Positions 30,063-43,475 of a stretch of DNA of 64,000 bases are shown piece after piece (position 1 is the stretch's first letter; every line of letters begins with the position of its first letter). The notes beneath the pieces were generated by a model. The model saw only the letters and a program-made list of their open reading frames with translations. It ran no database searches and was not told the origin of the DNA. A program made the translations under genes and the position numbers. This DNA comes from Strigamia acuminata (taxonomy: Eukaryota > Arthropoda > Chilopoda > Geophilomorpha > Linotaeniidae), in the NCBI GenBank assembly GCA_949358305.1, contig OX442319.1, forward strand, positions 6,880,001-6,944,000. The letters run 5' to 3'.

Positions 30063-33000
30063 GCACAAACACCACAAGACCAATGTCTCTGAATGTTCAG
30101 AAATAGTGTTTAAACCTTAGTAGAAGGCTCCAATGTAAGTTTTAGAAACATTTAACCGATGATTTGGGAGAATAGACTTTTGATCTCATCACAGTTGACT
30201 TAGCACAAACACCACAAGGCCAATGTCTCTGAATGTTCAGAAATAGTGTTTAAACCTTAGTAGAAGGCTCCAATGTAAGTTTTAGAAACATTCAACCGAT
30301 GATTTGGGAGAATAGACTTTTGATCTCATCATAGTTGACTTAGCACAAACACCATAAGACCAATGTCTCTGAATGTTCAGAAATAGTGTTTAAACCTTAG
30401 TAGAAGGCTCCAATGTAAGTTTTAGAAACATCCAACCGATGATTTGGGAGAATAGACTTTTGATCTCATCACAGTTGACTTAGCACAAACACCACAAGAC
30501 TAATGTCTCTGAATGTTCAGAAATAGTGTTTAAACCTTAGTAGAAGCCTTCAATGTAAGTTTTAGAAACATCCAACTGATGATTTGGGAGAATAGACTTT
30601 TGATCTCATCACAGTTGACTTAGCACAAACACCACAAGACTAATGTCTCTGAATGTTCAGAAATAGTGTTTAAACCTTAGTAGAAGCCTTCAATGTAAGT
30701 TTTAGCAACATCCAAGCAATGATTTGGGAGAATAGACTTTTGATCTCATCACAGTTACTTAGCACAAACACCACAAGTCCAATGTCTCTGTATGTTCAGA
30801 AATAGTGTTTAAACCTTAGTAGAAGCCTTCAATATAAGTTTTAGCAACACCCAAGCATTAAATTTTGAAGAAAAAAATTTTGAGCTCATTTCACATCGCA
30901 GTTGACTTAGCACAAACACCACAAGACCAATGTCTCTGAATGTTCAGAAATAGTGTTTAAACCTTAGTAGAAGCCTTCAATCTAAGTTTTAGCAACACCC
31001 AAGCAATAAATTTTGAAAAAAAAATTTTGAGCTCATTTCACATCGCAGTTGACTTAGCACAAACACCACAAGTCCAATGTCTCTGAATGTTCAGAAATAG
31101 TGTTTAAACCTTAGTAGAAGGCTCCAATGTAAGTTTTAGAAACATCCAACCGATGATTTGGGAGAATAGACTTTTGATCTCATCACAGTTGACTTAGCAC
31201 AAACACCACAAGACCAATGTCTCTGAATGTTCAGAAATAGTGTTTAAACCTTAGTAGAAGGCTCCAATGTAAGTTTTAGAAACATTTAACCGATGATTTG
31301 GGAGAATAGACTTTTGATCTCATCACAGTTGACTTAGCACAAACACCACAAGACCAATGTCTCTGAATGTTCAGAAATAGTGTTTAAACCTTAGTAGAAG
31401 GCTCCAATGTAAGTTTTAGAAACATCCAACCAATGATTTGGGAGAATAGACTTTTGATCTCATCACAGTTGACTTAGCACAAACACCACAAGACCAATGT
31501 CTCTGAATGTTCAGAAATAGTGTTTAAACCTTAGTAGAAGGCTCCAATGTAAGTTTTAGAAACATTTAACCGATGATTTGGGAGAATAGACTTTTGATCT
31601 CATCACAGTTGACTTAGCACAAACACCACAAGACCAATGTCTCTGAATGTTCAGAAATAGTGTTTAAACCTTAGTAGAAGGCTCCAATGTAAGTTTTAGA
31701 AACATCCAACCAATGATTTGGGAGAATAGACTTTTGATCTCATCACAGTTGACTTAGCACAAACACCACAAGACCAATGTCTCTGAATGTTCAGAAATAG
31801 TGTTTAAACCTTAGTAGAAGGCTCCAATGTAAGTTTTAGAAACATCCAATTGATGATTTAGGAGAATAGACTTTTGATCTCATCACAGTTGACTTAGCAC
31901 AAACACCACAAGACCAATGTCTCTGAATGTTCAGAAATAGTGTTTAAACCTTAGTAGAAGGCTCCAATGTAAGTTTTATAACATTTAACCGATGATTTGG
32001 GAGAATAGACTTTTGATCTCATCACAGTTGACTTAGCACAAACACCACAAGACCAATGTCTCTGAATGTTCAGAAATAGTGTTTAAACCTTAGTAGAAGG
32101 CTCCAATGTAAGTTTTAGAAACATTCAACCGATGATTTGGGAGAATAGACTTTTGATCTCATCACAGTTGACTTAGCACAAACACCACAAGACCAATGTC
32201 TCTGAATGTTCAGAAATAGTGTTTAAACCTTAGTAGAAGGCTCCAATGTAAGTTTTAGAAACATCCAACCAATGATTTGGGAGAATAGACTTTTGATCTC
32301 ATCACAGTTGACTTAGCACAAACACCACAAGACCAATGTCTCTGAATGTTCAGAAATAGTGTTTAAACCTTAGTAGAAGGCTCCAATGTAAGTTTTAGAA
32401 ACATTTAACCGATGATTTGGGAGAATAGACTTTTGATCTCATCACAGTTGACTTAGCACAAACACCACAAGGCCAATGTCTCTGAATGTTCAGAAATAGT
32501 GTTTAAACCTTAGTAGAAGGCTCCAATGTAAGTTTTAGAAACATTCAACCGATGATTTGGGAGAATAGACTTTTGATCTCATCATAGTTGACTTAGCACA
32601 AACACCATAAGACCAATGTCTCTGAATGTTCAGAAATAGTGTTTAAACCTTAGTAGAAGGCTCCAATGTAAGTTTTAGAAACATCCAACCGATGATTTGG
32701 GAGAATAGACTTTTGATCTCATCACAGTTGACTTAGCACAAACACCACAAGACTAATGTCTCTGAATGTTCAGAAATAGTGTTTAAACCTTAGTAGAAGC
32801 CTTCAATGTAAGTTTTAGCAACATCCAAGCAATGATTTGGGAGAATAGACTTTTGATCTCATCACAGTTACTTAGCACAAACACCACAAGTCCAATGTCT
32901 CTGTATGTTCAGAAATAGTGTTTAAACCTTAGTAGAAGCCTTCAATATAAGTTTTAGCAACACCCAAGCATTAAATTTTGAAGAAAAAAATTTTGAGCTC

Positions 33001-36000
33001 ATTTCACATTGCAGTTGACTTAGCACAAACACCACAAGACCAATGTCTCTGAATGTTCAGAAATAGTGTTTAAACCTTAGTAGAAGCCTTCAATCTAAGT
33101 TTTAGCAACACCCAAGCAATAAATTTTGAAAAAAAAATTTTGAGCTCATTTCACATCGCAGTTGACTTAGCACAAACACCACAAGACCAATGTCTCTGAA
33201 TGTTCAGAAATAGTGTTTAAACCTTAGTAGAAGCCTTCAATCTAAGTTTTAGCAACACCCAAGCAATAAATTTTGAAAAAAAAATTTTGAGCTCATTTCA
33301 CATCGCAGTTGACTTAGCACAAACACCACAAGTCCAATGTCTCTGAATGTTCAGAAATAGTGTTTAAACCTTAGTAGAAGGCTCCAATGTAAGTTTTAGA
33401 AACATCCAACCGATGATTTGGGAGAATAGACTTTTGATCTCATCACAGTTGACTTAGCACAAACACCACAAGACCAATGTCTCTGAATGTTCAGAAATAG
33501 TGTTTAAACCTTAGTAGAAGGCTCCAATGTAAGTTTTAGAAACATTTAACCGATGATTTGGGAGAATAGACTTTTGATCTCATCACAGTTGACTTAGCAC
33601 AAACACCACAAGACCAATGTCTCTGAATGTTCAGAAATAGTGTTTAAACCTTAGTAGAAGGCTCCAATGTAAGTTTTAGAAACATCCAACCGATGATTTG
33701 GGAGAATAGACTTTTGATCTCATCACAGTTGACTTAGCACAAACACCACAAGACCAATGTCTCTGAATGTTCAGAAATAGTGTTTAAACCTTAGTAGAAG
33801 GCTCCAATGTAAGTTTTAGAAACATTTAACCGATGATTTGGGAGAATAGACTTTTGATCTCATCACAGTTGACTTAGCACAAACACCACAAGACCAATGT
33901 CTCTGAATGTTCAGAAATAGTGTTTAAACCTTAGTAGAAGGCTCCAATGTAAGTTTTAGAAACATCCAATTGATGATTTGGGAGAATAGACTTTTGATCT
34001 CATCACAGTTGACTTAGCACAAACACCACAAGACCAATGTCTCTGAATGTTCAGAAATAGTGTTTAAACCTTAGTAGAAGGCTCCAATGTAAGTTTTATA
34101 ACATTTAACCGATGATTTGGGAGAATAGACTTTTGATCTCATCACAGTTGACTTAGCACAAACACCACAAGACCAATGTCTCTGAATGTTCAGAAATAGT
34201 GTTTAAACCTTAGTAGAAGGCTCCAATGTAAGTTTTAGAAACATTCAACCGATGATTTGGGAGAATAGACTTTTGATCTCATCACAGTTGACTTAGCACA
34301 AACACCACAAGACCAATGTCTCTGAATGTTCAGAAATAGTGTTTAAACCTTAGTAGAAGGCTCCAATGTAAGTTTTAGAAACATCCAACCAATGATTTGG
34401 AAGAATAGACTTTTGATCTCATCACAGTTGACTTAGCACAAACACCACAAGACCAATGTCTCTGAATGTTCAGAAATAGTGTTTAAACCTTAGTAGAAGG
34501 CTCCAATGTAAGTTTTAGAAACATTTAACCGATGATTTGGGAGAATAGACTTTTGATCTCATCACAGTTGACTTAGCACAAACACCACAAGGCCAATGTC
34601 TCTGAATGTTCAGAAATAGTGTTTAAACCTTAGTAGAAGGCTCCAATGTAAGTTTTAGAAACATTCAACCGATGATTTGGGAGAATAGACTTTTGATCTC
34701 ATCATAGTTGACTTAGCACAAACACCATAAGACCAATGTCTCTGAATGTTCAGAAATAGTGTTTAAACCTTAGTAGAAGGCTCCAATGTAAGTTTTAGAA
34801 ACATCCAACCGATGATTTGGGAGAATAGACTTTTGATCTCATCACAGTTGACTTAGCACAAACACCACAAGACTAATGTCTCTGAATGTTCAGAAATAGT
34901 GTTTAAACCTTAGTAGAAGCCTTCAATGTAAGTTTTAGCAACATCCAAGCAATGATTTGGGAGAATAGACTTTTGATCTCATCACAGTTACTTAGCACAA
35001 ACACCACAAGTCCAATGTCTCTGTATGTTCAGAAATAGTGTTTAAACCTTAGTAGAAGCCTTCAATATAAGTTTTAGCAACACCCAAGCATTAAATTTTG
35101 AAGAAAAAAATTTTGAGCTCATTTCACATCGCAGTTGACTTAGCACAAACACCACAAGACCAATGTCTCTGAATGTTCAGAAATAGTGTTTAAACCTTAG
35201 TAGAAGCCTTCAATCTAAGTTTTAGCAACACCCAAGCAATAAATTTTGAAAAAAAAATTTTGAGCTCATTTCACATCGCAGTTGACTTAGCACAAACACC
35301 ACAAGTCCAATGTCTCTGAATGTTCAGAAATAGTGTTTAAACCTTAGTAGAAGGCTCCAATGTAAGTTTTAGAAACATCCAACCGATGATTTGGGAGAAT
35401 AGACTTTTGATCTCATCACAGTTGACTTAGCACAAACACCACAAGACCAATGTCTCTGAATGTTCAGAAATAGTGTTTAAACCTTAGTAGAAGGCTCCAA
35501 TGTAAGTTTTAGAAACATTTAACCGATGATTTGGGAGAATAGACTTTTGATCTCATCACAGTTGACTTAGCACAAACACCACAAGACCAATGTCTCTGAA
35601 TGTTCAGAAATAGTGTTTAAACCTTAGTAGAAGGCTCCAATGTAAGTTTTAGAAACATCCAACCAATGATTTGGGAGAATAGACTTTTGATCTCATCACA
35701 GTTGACTTAGCACAAACACCACAAGACCAATGTCTCTGAATGTTCAGAAATAGTGTTTAAACCTTAGTAGAAGGCTCCAATGTAAGTTTTAGAAACATTT
35801 AACCGATGATTTGGGAGAATAGACTTTTGATCTCATCACAGTTGACTTAGCACAAACACCACAAGACCAATGTCTCTGAATGTTCAGAAATAGTGTTTAA
35901 ACCTTAGTAGAAGGCTCCAATGTAAGTTTTAGAAACATCCAACCAATGATTTGGGAGAATAGACTTTTGATCTCATCACAGTTGACTTAGCACAAACACC

Positions 36001-38243
36001 ACAAGACCAATGTCTCTGAATGTTCAGAAATAGTGTTTAAACCTTAGTAGAAGGCTCCAATGTAAGTTTTAGAAACATCCAATTGATGATTTGGGAGAAT
36101 AGACTTTTGATCTCATCACAGTTGACTTAGCACAAACACCACAAGACCAATGTCTCTGAATGTTCAGAAATAGTGTTTAAACCTTAGTAGAAGGCTCCAA
36201 TGTAAGTTTTATAACATTTAACCGATGATTTGGGAGAATAGACTTTTGATCTCATCACAGTTGACTTAGCACAAACACCACAAGACCAATGTCTCTGAAT
36301 GTTCAGAAATAGTGTTTAAACCTTAGTAGAAGGCTCCAATGTAAGTTTTAGAAACATTCAACCGATGATTTGGGAGAATAGACTTTTGATCTCATCACAG
36401 TTGACTTAGCACAAACACCACAAGACCAATGTCTCTGAATGTTCAGAAATAGTGTTTAAACCTTAGTAGAAGGCTCCAATGTAAGTTTTAGAAACATCCA
36501 ACCAATGATTTGGGAGAATAGACTTTTGATCTCATCACAGTTGACTTAGCACAAACACCACAAGACCAATGTCTCTGAATGTTCAGAAATAGTGTTTAAA
36601 CCTTAGTAGAAGGCTCCAATGTAAGTTTTAGAAACATTTAACCGATGATTTGGGAGAATAGACTTTTGATCTCATCACAGTTGACTTAGCACAAACACCA
36701 CAAGGCCAATGTCTCTGAATGTTCAGAAATAGTGTTTAAACCTTAGTAGAAGACTCCAATGTAAGTTTTATAACATTTAACCGATGATTTGGGAGAATAG
36801 ACTTTTGATCTCATCACAGTTGACTTAGCACAAACACCACAAGACCAATGTCTCTGAATGTTCAGAAATAGTGTTTAAACCTTAGTAGAAGGCTCCAATG
36901 TAAGTTTTAGAAACATTCAACCGATGATTTGGGAGAATAGACTTTTGATCTCATCACAGTTGACTTAGCACAAACACCACAAGACCAATGTCTCTGAATG
37001 TTCAGAAATAGTGTTTAAACCTTAGTAGAAGGCTCCAATGTAAGTTTTAGAAACATCCAACCAATGATTTGGGAGAATAGACTTTTGATCTCATCACAGT
37101 TGACTTAGCACAAACACCACAAGACCAATGTCTCTGAATGTTCAGAAATAGTGTTTAAACCTTAGTAGAAGGCTCCAATGTAAGTTTTAGAAACATTTAA
37201 CCGATGATTTGGGAGAATAGACTTTTGATCTCATCACAGTTGACTTAGCACAAACACCACAAGGCCAATGTCTCTGAATGTTCAGAAATAGTGTTTAAAC
37301 CTTAGTAGAAGGCTCCAATGTAAGTTTTAGAAACATTCAACCGATGATTTGGGAGAATAGACTTTTGATCTCATCATAGTTGACTTAGCACAAACACCAT
37401 AAGACCAATGTCTCTGAATGTTCAGAAATAGTGTTTAAACCTTAGTAGAAGGCTCCAATGTAAGTTTTAGAAACATCCAACCGATGATTTGGGAGAATAG
37501 ACTTTTGATCTCATCACAGTTGACTTAGCACAAACACCACAAGACTAATGTCTCTGAATGTTCAGAAATAGTGTTTAAACCTTAGTAGAAGCCTTCAATG
37601 TAAGTTTTAGCAACATCCAAGCAATGATTTGGGAGAATAGACTTTTGATCTCATCACAGTTACTTAGCACAAACACCACAAGTCCAATGTCTCTGTATGT
37701 TCAGAAATAGTGTTTAAACCTTAGTAGAAGCCTTCAATATAAGTTTTAGCAACACCCAAGCATTAAATTTTGAAGAAAAAAATTTTGAGCTCATTTCACA
37801 TTGCAGTTGACTTAGCACAAACACCACAAGACCAATGTCTCTGAATGTTCAGAAATAGTGTTTAAACCTTAGTAGAAGCCTTCAATCTAAGTTTTAGCAA
37901 CACCCAAGCAATAAATTTTGAAAAAAAAATTTTGAGCTCATTTCACATCGCAGTTGACTTAGCACAAACACCACAAGACCAATGTCTCTGAATGTTCAGA
38001 AATAGTGTTTAAACCTTAGTAGAAGCCTTCAATCTAAGTTTTAGCAACACCCAAGCAATAAATTTTGAAAAAAAAATTTTGAGCTCATTTCACATCGCAG
38101 TTGACTTAGCACAAACACCACAAGTCCAATGTCTCTGAATGTTCAGAAATAGTGTTTAAACCTTAGTAGAAGGCTCCAATGTAAGTTTTAGAAACATCCA
38201 ACCGATGATTTGGGAGAATAGACTTTTGATCTCATCACAGTTG
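30063..38243 (+). repeat. Satellite array, about 58 monomers in higher-order repeats
   Basis: Monomers are mostly 140 bp, with 139-bp (ATAACATTT) and 147-148-bp variants that carry AAATTTTGA and A-runs. Named variants recur in a fixed order: GGCC/TTCAACC, CATAAGACC, GACTAATG with AGCAACATCC, CTGTATG, then one or two ...TCAATCTAAG units, then a run of TTTAACC and CCAACCA types. The diagnostic CTGTATG monomer occurs at 30777, 32890, 35010 and 37682, giving higher-order periods of 2113, 2120 and 2672 bp. Nearly every monomer has the dyad TCTGAATGTTCAGA. No gene is present. The last four bases, GTTG, duplicate at TK-B. Confidence 0.97.
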
Positions 38244-39601
38244 TGTTTCTGGCAAGGTCGCAGGCGACAACCAGGCCAGAAGGAGGGGCGGCAATACTTG
38301 ACTGCTGCTTGGCTAAAATTGATACACAGAAGTTGGCCAAAGACTTGAAGAAATGCAAACACTGGAATTGAACTTGCTGCTTCACCTGTTGATCTGCCAC
38401 TGGTGAGTTCAAGGAGGAGGAAGGAGGATTTTTCTACTCACTGCACATTGCTTTCTGGTTGTATAGAGAAATGAGACTTGGAGAGAAATAAAAAGCAACC
38501 ATTTTATTCTCTAAATTCTTAACAAGACTACTACAATTGAATCACGAGGATTTTACAAAGAAGTCACACTTTAACAATAATAAGAAACAACAAGTGTAAC
38601 TATCTCCACATTGTATAAGGACACTTGCACTTAAAGTTACAGAGGTCTCTAAGTGCTTGTAAAGAGAAATAAGTACTGCTGGCACAACAAAACTACCGTA
38701 GAAGTTAATAGTTGAAAACACATAAGCCTAACAGCAAGTATTTGACATTAAATGCAAAAGTATACATTAACAACAGTCTCTAAACACAATGCTCATTGAG
38801 AACTAAATTATTCACTCTAAAACACACTGAACAACTCATAAAATAGAGAAAAGAATAAGTAAAGACATTTTAGACCAATGAGCTGGCAACTTTACAGTAA
38901 GTGCAGAAGTTAAGTTATAAATCAACACAGATAAATCTTAAACTTAACACTTTTACATTGCATAATAATTAAGTGATTAATTATTAATCAGAACCCACAA
39001 AAACTCTTTGGGATTAAACATTTTCTCCTCTCTTTACAGATACAAGTAGACCACTCCCACAGTAATGGCCGACAATGTAAACAGAGATCACTTGCAGGAA
39101 GATAAAAAGGCTTGAAATTAGCTCACTAGACAGGCTACACACAATCTAAGTTAACAAAACGCTTAATTGGTTAGTAATATACAGAAAACAAACAGAAATT
39201 GATTGAAACAGCTTAAAACTGATAATAACATACATTTCTCATTCTAGTACCCTTTTGCTGTCTGAGAGCATCATTACACCTTGTCACTACATTGACAGTA
39301 GTGGACTGGAAACAGGAAAACACTTGGAAACATCAAAACATGCATAACACAGGTAAACAAGATAGAAAATAAATTCTAAGTGGATAAATAACTAATGTAA
39401 GAACTCTTTTCTTCCCAGATTTATCCGGTCAGATCAACCAGTACTGAGAAATTCACTCAAACTAACTCAAAGAAGACTTATATTCAAATAAGTGTCTAAT
39501 TAAATTCCCAATCTAAGATAAATATTAAAAACCCTTTTTAATAATTCCAGATGACTAATTTTTAAGACGTTTAGCAGCTTTCCTTTATGTTGCTAGCAAC
39601 A
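38244..39601 (-). repeat. 3' LTR of TK-B
   Basis: This 1358-bp LTR has the palindromic terminus TGTTGCTAGCAACA on the element's strand. It is one base longer than the TK-A LTR. Confidence 0.95.
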
Positions 39602-39636
39602 TAGATTGCCGGCGAAAAGAAAGTGCGAACAACCCA

Positions 39637-42600
39637 TCATTTAGTTTGATTACTTCTGGTCTTTGATGATAATATTTGGGAGACTTCTTTCACCTTTTTG
39701 TATTTCACTCTGGGTGGCATGATTCTTTGACGGATCAAATTTGGTATCCACGGAGGTATTCTTCGGTTGACAATCATACAACTAAGTCGAATAATTCCGT
39801 TGATGATTTTCCTTTTCGTCTCTAGAGACTTCATGGGCTTTGAGAAACATACTCGACAGGTTGGTTTGTATTTGTCGATCCCTCCTATCATCTTGACTCT
39901 GGTTTCGTGCGAAATTCGTCTTGAAAATTCAGCTTTATCTCCGCAAAAATAACATTTTGCTTGTAGTTTCACAACAGACTCGGCTAGTGGAACTAACTCG
40001 GATATCTGATCAAATGGCTTCCTCTTGAAGTCGACGTCTAATGCGGCGACTATTACCTTTTTCTTTTGCTCAGCCATTTCATTTGAAAAAGTAAAAATGT
40101 CGGGAAAAAACTGTCCTTCGTCAATTCTGATTGTCTTCACTAATTTCGTTTTTTCCACAGCATTGGTTAGGCTACTGGTAGCAATTGCTTCTCGTCGATG
40201 ACCGTCGTGGGTCACGACTTCGGTTTTACTGTAACGATCGTCATTGGAGTGTTTAATTAGCAGGGACGACGTCTTCTCTTCCTTTTCTAAAAGCTTCAAT
40301 AACTTGGTCGTTTTTCCCGCATACATTGGACCAATGATGAGATGAATTCCCTTTTGATTGGTTGACAAATCAATTTTCTTTTTCCAGAAATTCAGAATCA
40401 CGTTTCCACTCCATCTCACGATTGCACACAATTTGGGTAAACTGGGCACTTGGTTTGTAAGTAATTCGACGTTCTTTCTCCCTGACTCTAACTGATTTCG
40501 CCCTCGTAATTCCGGCTTCATGTCCGAGCTTGGAGTTCTGTTGACCAATCCTCCATCCTTAAACGACTTTTTCGTTTTTTGGAGGGTGGTGTCCAGTTCC
40601 TCTTTCTCCAGACCACTGGAGAGGCTCGCGGCAAAACAAGAAGGTGTGACGTCTGTCTGTTTATTCACACCGGGTTCGCCATTCATGTTGGGCAGTGATT
40701 TCGGAATTAATTGGACTATTTTGTTTTCGTCATTTTCAGGTTGATTTGAGATCACTTCTTCTTTGGACTCGACCGCCATGCAAGAAATGTTGCACGCTGC
40801 CATGTTTTCTTCAAGCGGGTTGTTTGGTTTCAGTCGACCGTTTAGAATCCACCCAAAAATTGTCTCCATTAATCCCAACTCGTCGTTGATTTTTCGGCTT
40901 CCACCTTGACAAATCTTCCACCATGCGTTGCTTCCTAATAAGACGTCAATGTCTTCCGATTCTGACGGATGTATCTCAGCCATCTCAAGTCCGAGTGATT
41001 GGACTTGCTTTATGGCTTCTGCTCCAATTATCCCTTTGACTTTCGGGAGTGTGTCGGTTTCTAATGCAAGGATTGATGTCTTTTTTGTTCCGTGTCTTGA
41101 TTGTAGTTCGAATCTAAAGACATCATGTGTCGTCGGAACTGGCTTTTTGTTGAGCAGACACTGTGTCATCGTGTGTAGTGTCTCGATCTTTTGCATCCGG
41201 AATTTATTTACTAGTCTCTTCGTGACGTAGGAGCGATGGCTTCCTGGATCTAATAATCCGCGGACGGGGTACATGTCTCCATTTTTCTTCACAAAAAGAG
41301 CAGTGAAGACCATCAGTTGAATCTCCACCGACTCGGTAAGCGATACATTAGTAGACACGTTTTCTTCTTTTGGTGTAATCGCTTTTTCTTTGTTGTTTTT
41401 GTTGCAGATCGATGTGTGATGTCTTCCACCACACAAGCGACAACAAAACTTCACGGTACATTCTTTGGCTGTGTGGTTATATCTCAAGCAGTTGAAACAA
41501 AGTCGTTTCTTCTTCACTATTTCGATCCTCGCTGGTACATCGAGATCCGCATCACAATTTGCGTGTGCGTGATCACCATCACAATAAGCGCAGGCGGGTT
41601 TGCGGTTTGGATTTGACTTGGAATTCATACTCAATTTTCCATTCTCGGAAGTCACGAATGAGGACATGGTTCCAGTTGGTCTTTCTCTTGTTTCCTTTGA
41701 AGTTTTCTCAAATTTTTCTGACTTCTTCAGATGAGCGCGCTTAAGGAGAACGCTTTCTTCCGACAATTCAGCCAGTTGTATCTCGGTTGCTACGAAGTCC
41801 AGAAAAACGTTAACATCATCAACTTTTCCTTGATGCTTTCGGTAAAAACGTTGGGAGATCTCCGGTGGAAATTTTCTAAGTAGTTCTGGAATAAGGTACG
41901 TTCCAGTAGTGTCAACTGACACAGACAGTTGCGCCATGGTCCGGACAGCAGATGCCAATGACGTGAATAGAGCTTTGAGTGGCTCGATTGGGTAGAGATC
42001 GAAAACGGGTTTCGACTCCCTAATCATCTTTGAAATAGCATTTCTCTGCGTGTTTTCAGAACCGAATAGACTCTCCAATGTATTTTTCGCTAATGGGTAG
42101 GCGTCATCAGTTATTGGGTACGACTTGATTGCGGATTCTGCAGCCCCAGTGCAGCATGACCTCAGATATATAAGCTTTTCCACGTTCGAAAGCTCCGTGT
42201 TCTGATCAACTGCTGATTCGAATAAATTCGCAAAGCCTCTATATTCAGTTGCATCGCCACTAAATTTGGCAATGTCGGTTTTCGGCAATCTCGTGTTTCT
42301 CCTAGATGAAGCGGACGTCTGGTTTAAACTGGAATTCTGTCCCGGATGGGAACCAAATTGCCCTGCCATTTTTCCAGACACTTTTGCTCTTTGCTTCAAT
42401 AAATTTACTCTGGTTCTAATGTCTTCAATTCGTTGAAGCCCCGCTAAATAGTCCTCTCTTTTTGACTCGTCTTTAAGAGCTTTCAATTCGTCGGCGAGAT
42501 CACTCAATTGCTGGTCAACCGTTATTTGCATGGCTTCCAGCTCTCCTCCGTCTAGAATGTTGACTGAAGATCCCAGCAGATCCTCGGCTCCTTGAGCCTT

Positions 42601-42654
42601 TGCTTTCCAAATGACCTCCTTTTCCTCGAGATCAGCAGCGGATAATGTAGCCAT
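39637..42654 (-). CDS. Gag-aspartic protease-thymidine kinase fusion polyprotein (TK-B)
   Basis: The 1005-codon ORF starts at the ATG at 42654 and is uninterrupted. Domain order is as in TK-A: Gag, zinc knuckles, LDPGSHRS protease, linker, TK1-type kinase with GPMYAGKTT, THDGHRREA, DEGQFFPDI, DFKRKPF and the CYFC/CRVC zinc cysteines. By eye the first ~640 residues differ from TK-A at about three positions, but the linker and kinase differ at more than twenty, plus a four-residue insertion (GRKNVELLTNQ here). One change, IRIDEGQFF in place of IGIDEGQFF, sits just before the conserved DEGQ and could matter for activity. Both reading frames staying open despite this divergence argues for selection on the protein. 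Confidence 0.92.
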   Translation of the reverse strand: MATLSAADLEEKEVIWKAKAQGAEDLLGSSVNILDGGELEAMQITVDQQLSDLADELKALKDESKREDYLAGLQRIEDIRTRVNLLKQRAKVSGKMAGQFGSHPGQNSSLNQTSASSRRNTRLPKTDIAKFSGDATEYRGFANLFESAVDQNTELSNVEKLIYLRSCCTGAAESAIKSYPITDDAYPLAKNTLESLFGSENTQRNAISKMIRESKPVFDLYPIEPLKALFTSLASAVRTMAQLSVSVDTTGTYLIPELLRKFPPEISQRFYRKHQGKVDDVNVFLDFVATEIQLAELSEESVLLKRAHLKKSEKFEKTSKETRERPTGTMSSFVTSENGKLSMNSKSNPNRKPACAYCDGDHAHANCDADLDVPARIEIVKKKRLCFNCLRYNHTAKECTVKFCCRLCGGRHHTSICNKNNKEKAITPKEENVSTNVSLTESVEIQLMVFTALFVKKNGDMYPVRGLLDPGSHRSYVTKRLVNKFRMQKIETLHTMTQCLLNKKPVPTTHDVFRFELQSRHGTKKTSILALETDTLPKVKGIIGAEAIKQVQSLGLEMAEIHPSESEDIDVLLGSNAWWKICQGGSRKINDELGLMETIFGWILNGRLKPNNPLEENMAACNISCMAVESKEEVISNQPENDENKIVQLIPKSLPNMNGEPGVNKQTDVTPSCFAASLSSGLEKEELDTTLQKTKKSFKDGGLVNRTPSSDMKPELRGRNQLESGRKNVELLTNQVPSLPKLCAIVRWSGNVILNFWKKKIDLSTNQKGIHLIIGPMYAGKTTKLLKLLEKEEKTSSLLIKHSNDDRYSKTEVVTHDGHRREAIATSSLTNAVEKTKLVKTIRIDEGQFFPDIFTFSNEMAEQKKKVIVAALDVDFKRKPFDQISELVPLAESVVKLQAKCYFCGDKAEFSRRISHETRVKMIGGIDKYKPTCRVCFSKPMKSLETKRKIINGIIRLSCMIVNRRIPPWIPNLIRQRIMPPRVKYKKVKEVSQILSSKTRSNQTK

Positions 42655-43475
42655 AATCCTCACCGAGAAATGAAGAATTCAAGGATCAGTTCAGGATTCA
42701 AACTCAACTTAACTGACTAAATTGGTTAACAAGAAATTGTCTAATTCTTTTACACTCTAGGATTTACTGAACACACAAAAACGGGATGGATATCCACAAG
42801 CTGTTAACAGGATTGAAACACACGGGATGTTAACAGGATTGGCAAATTAACCCCCAAAATTCAATAATTAAAGGTAATTGACAATTCTCTTATTTTCACA
42901 ATTGAGTTTCTGACTAGATACTCGTTTTAAATTGGGATACCAACACTAAAGCTTAGTATTATTCACTAATTCACTGGATATTCTCTAAATTCCACAAACT
43001 GGAATCGAGAATTTTATCAAATGGTTAAGACTTAAACTTCTTCTCCCCCCAACTACACCAGTTTCTAATCAAAAACTCTTTTTGAAATAATTACAGCAGC
43101 AAATTCGGATATTATTCTATTTAAATAATAATTCTTAATAATTATTTCTTCAAATCTTCTTGTAGGATGTACATTGCGTTGTGTTTGGAATTGATTGTCG
43201 TGCAGGATCGCTCGTACTCTCGAAGCCTTGCTTGATCCAAGTTGAAAAACATCTTGACCATCTTGACAATTTGAGAATCCAACTTGAAAAACCCACTTTT
43301 TTGCCTGTGAAAGGCTGACGAGAGCATACACTTCACTGTAGTGGCACAGCTTCAATGGCACTTTACACATAAAAGCTTTGCACAGCTTGAGAACAAAACC
43401 CACTGATGAATTTTGCAGCACACATGAAGGTCCACTGAGATAACTGGAAGAAATCCTTGGTTCACGGTACCAAAT
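42655..43475 (-). other. Untranslated leader of TK-B, with primer-binding site
   Basis: The leader is equivalent to 27885-28705. The primer-binding site TGGTACCGTGA (minus) is at 43462-43472. No coding potential of its own is apparent; the minus frame at 43065-43526 overlaps the LTR and is shared with TK-A only as part of the leader. Confidence 0.6.
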
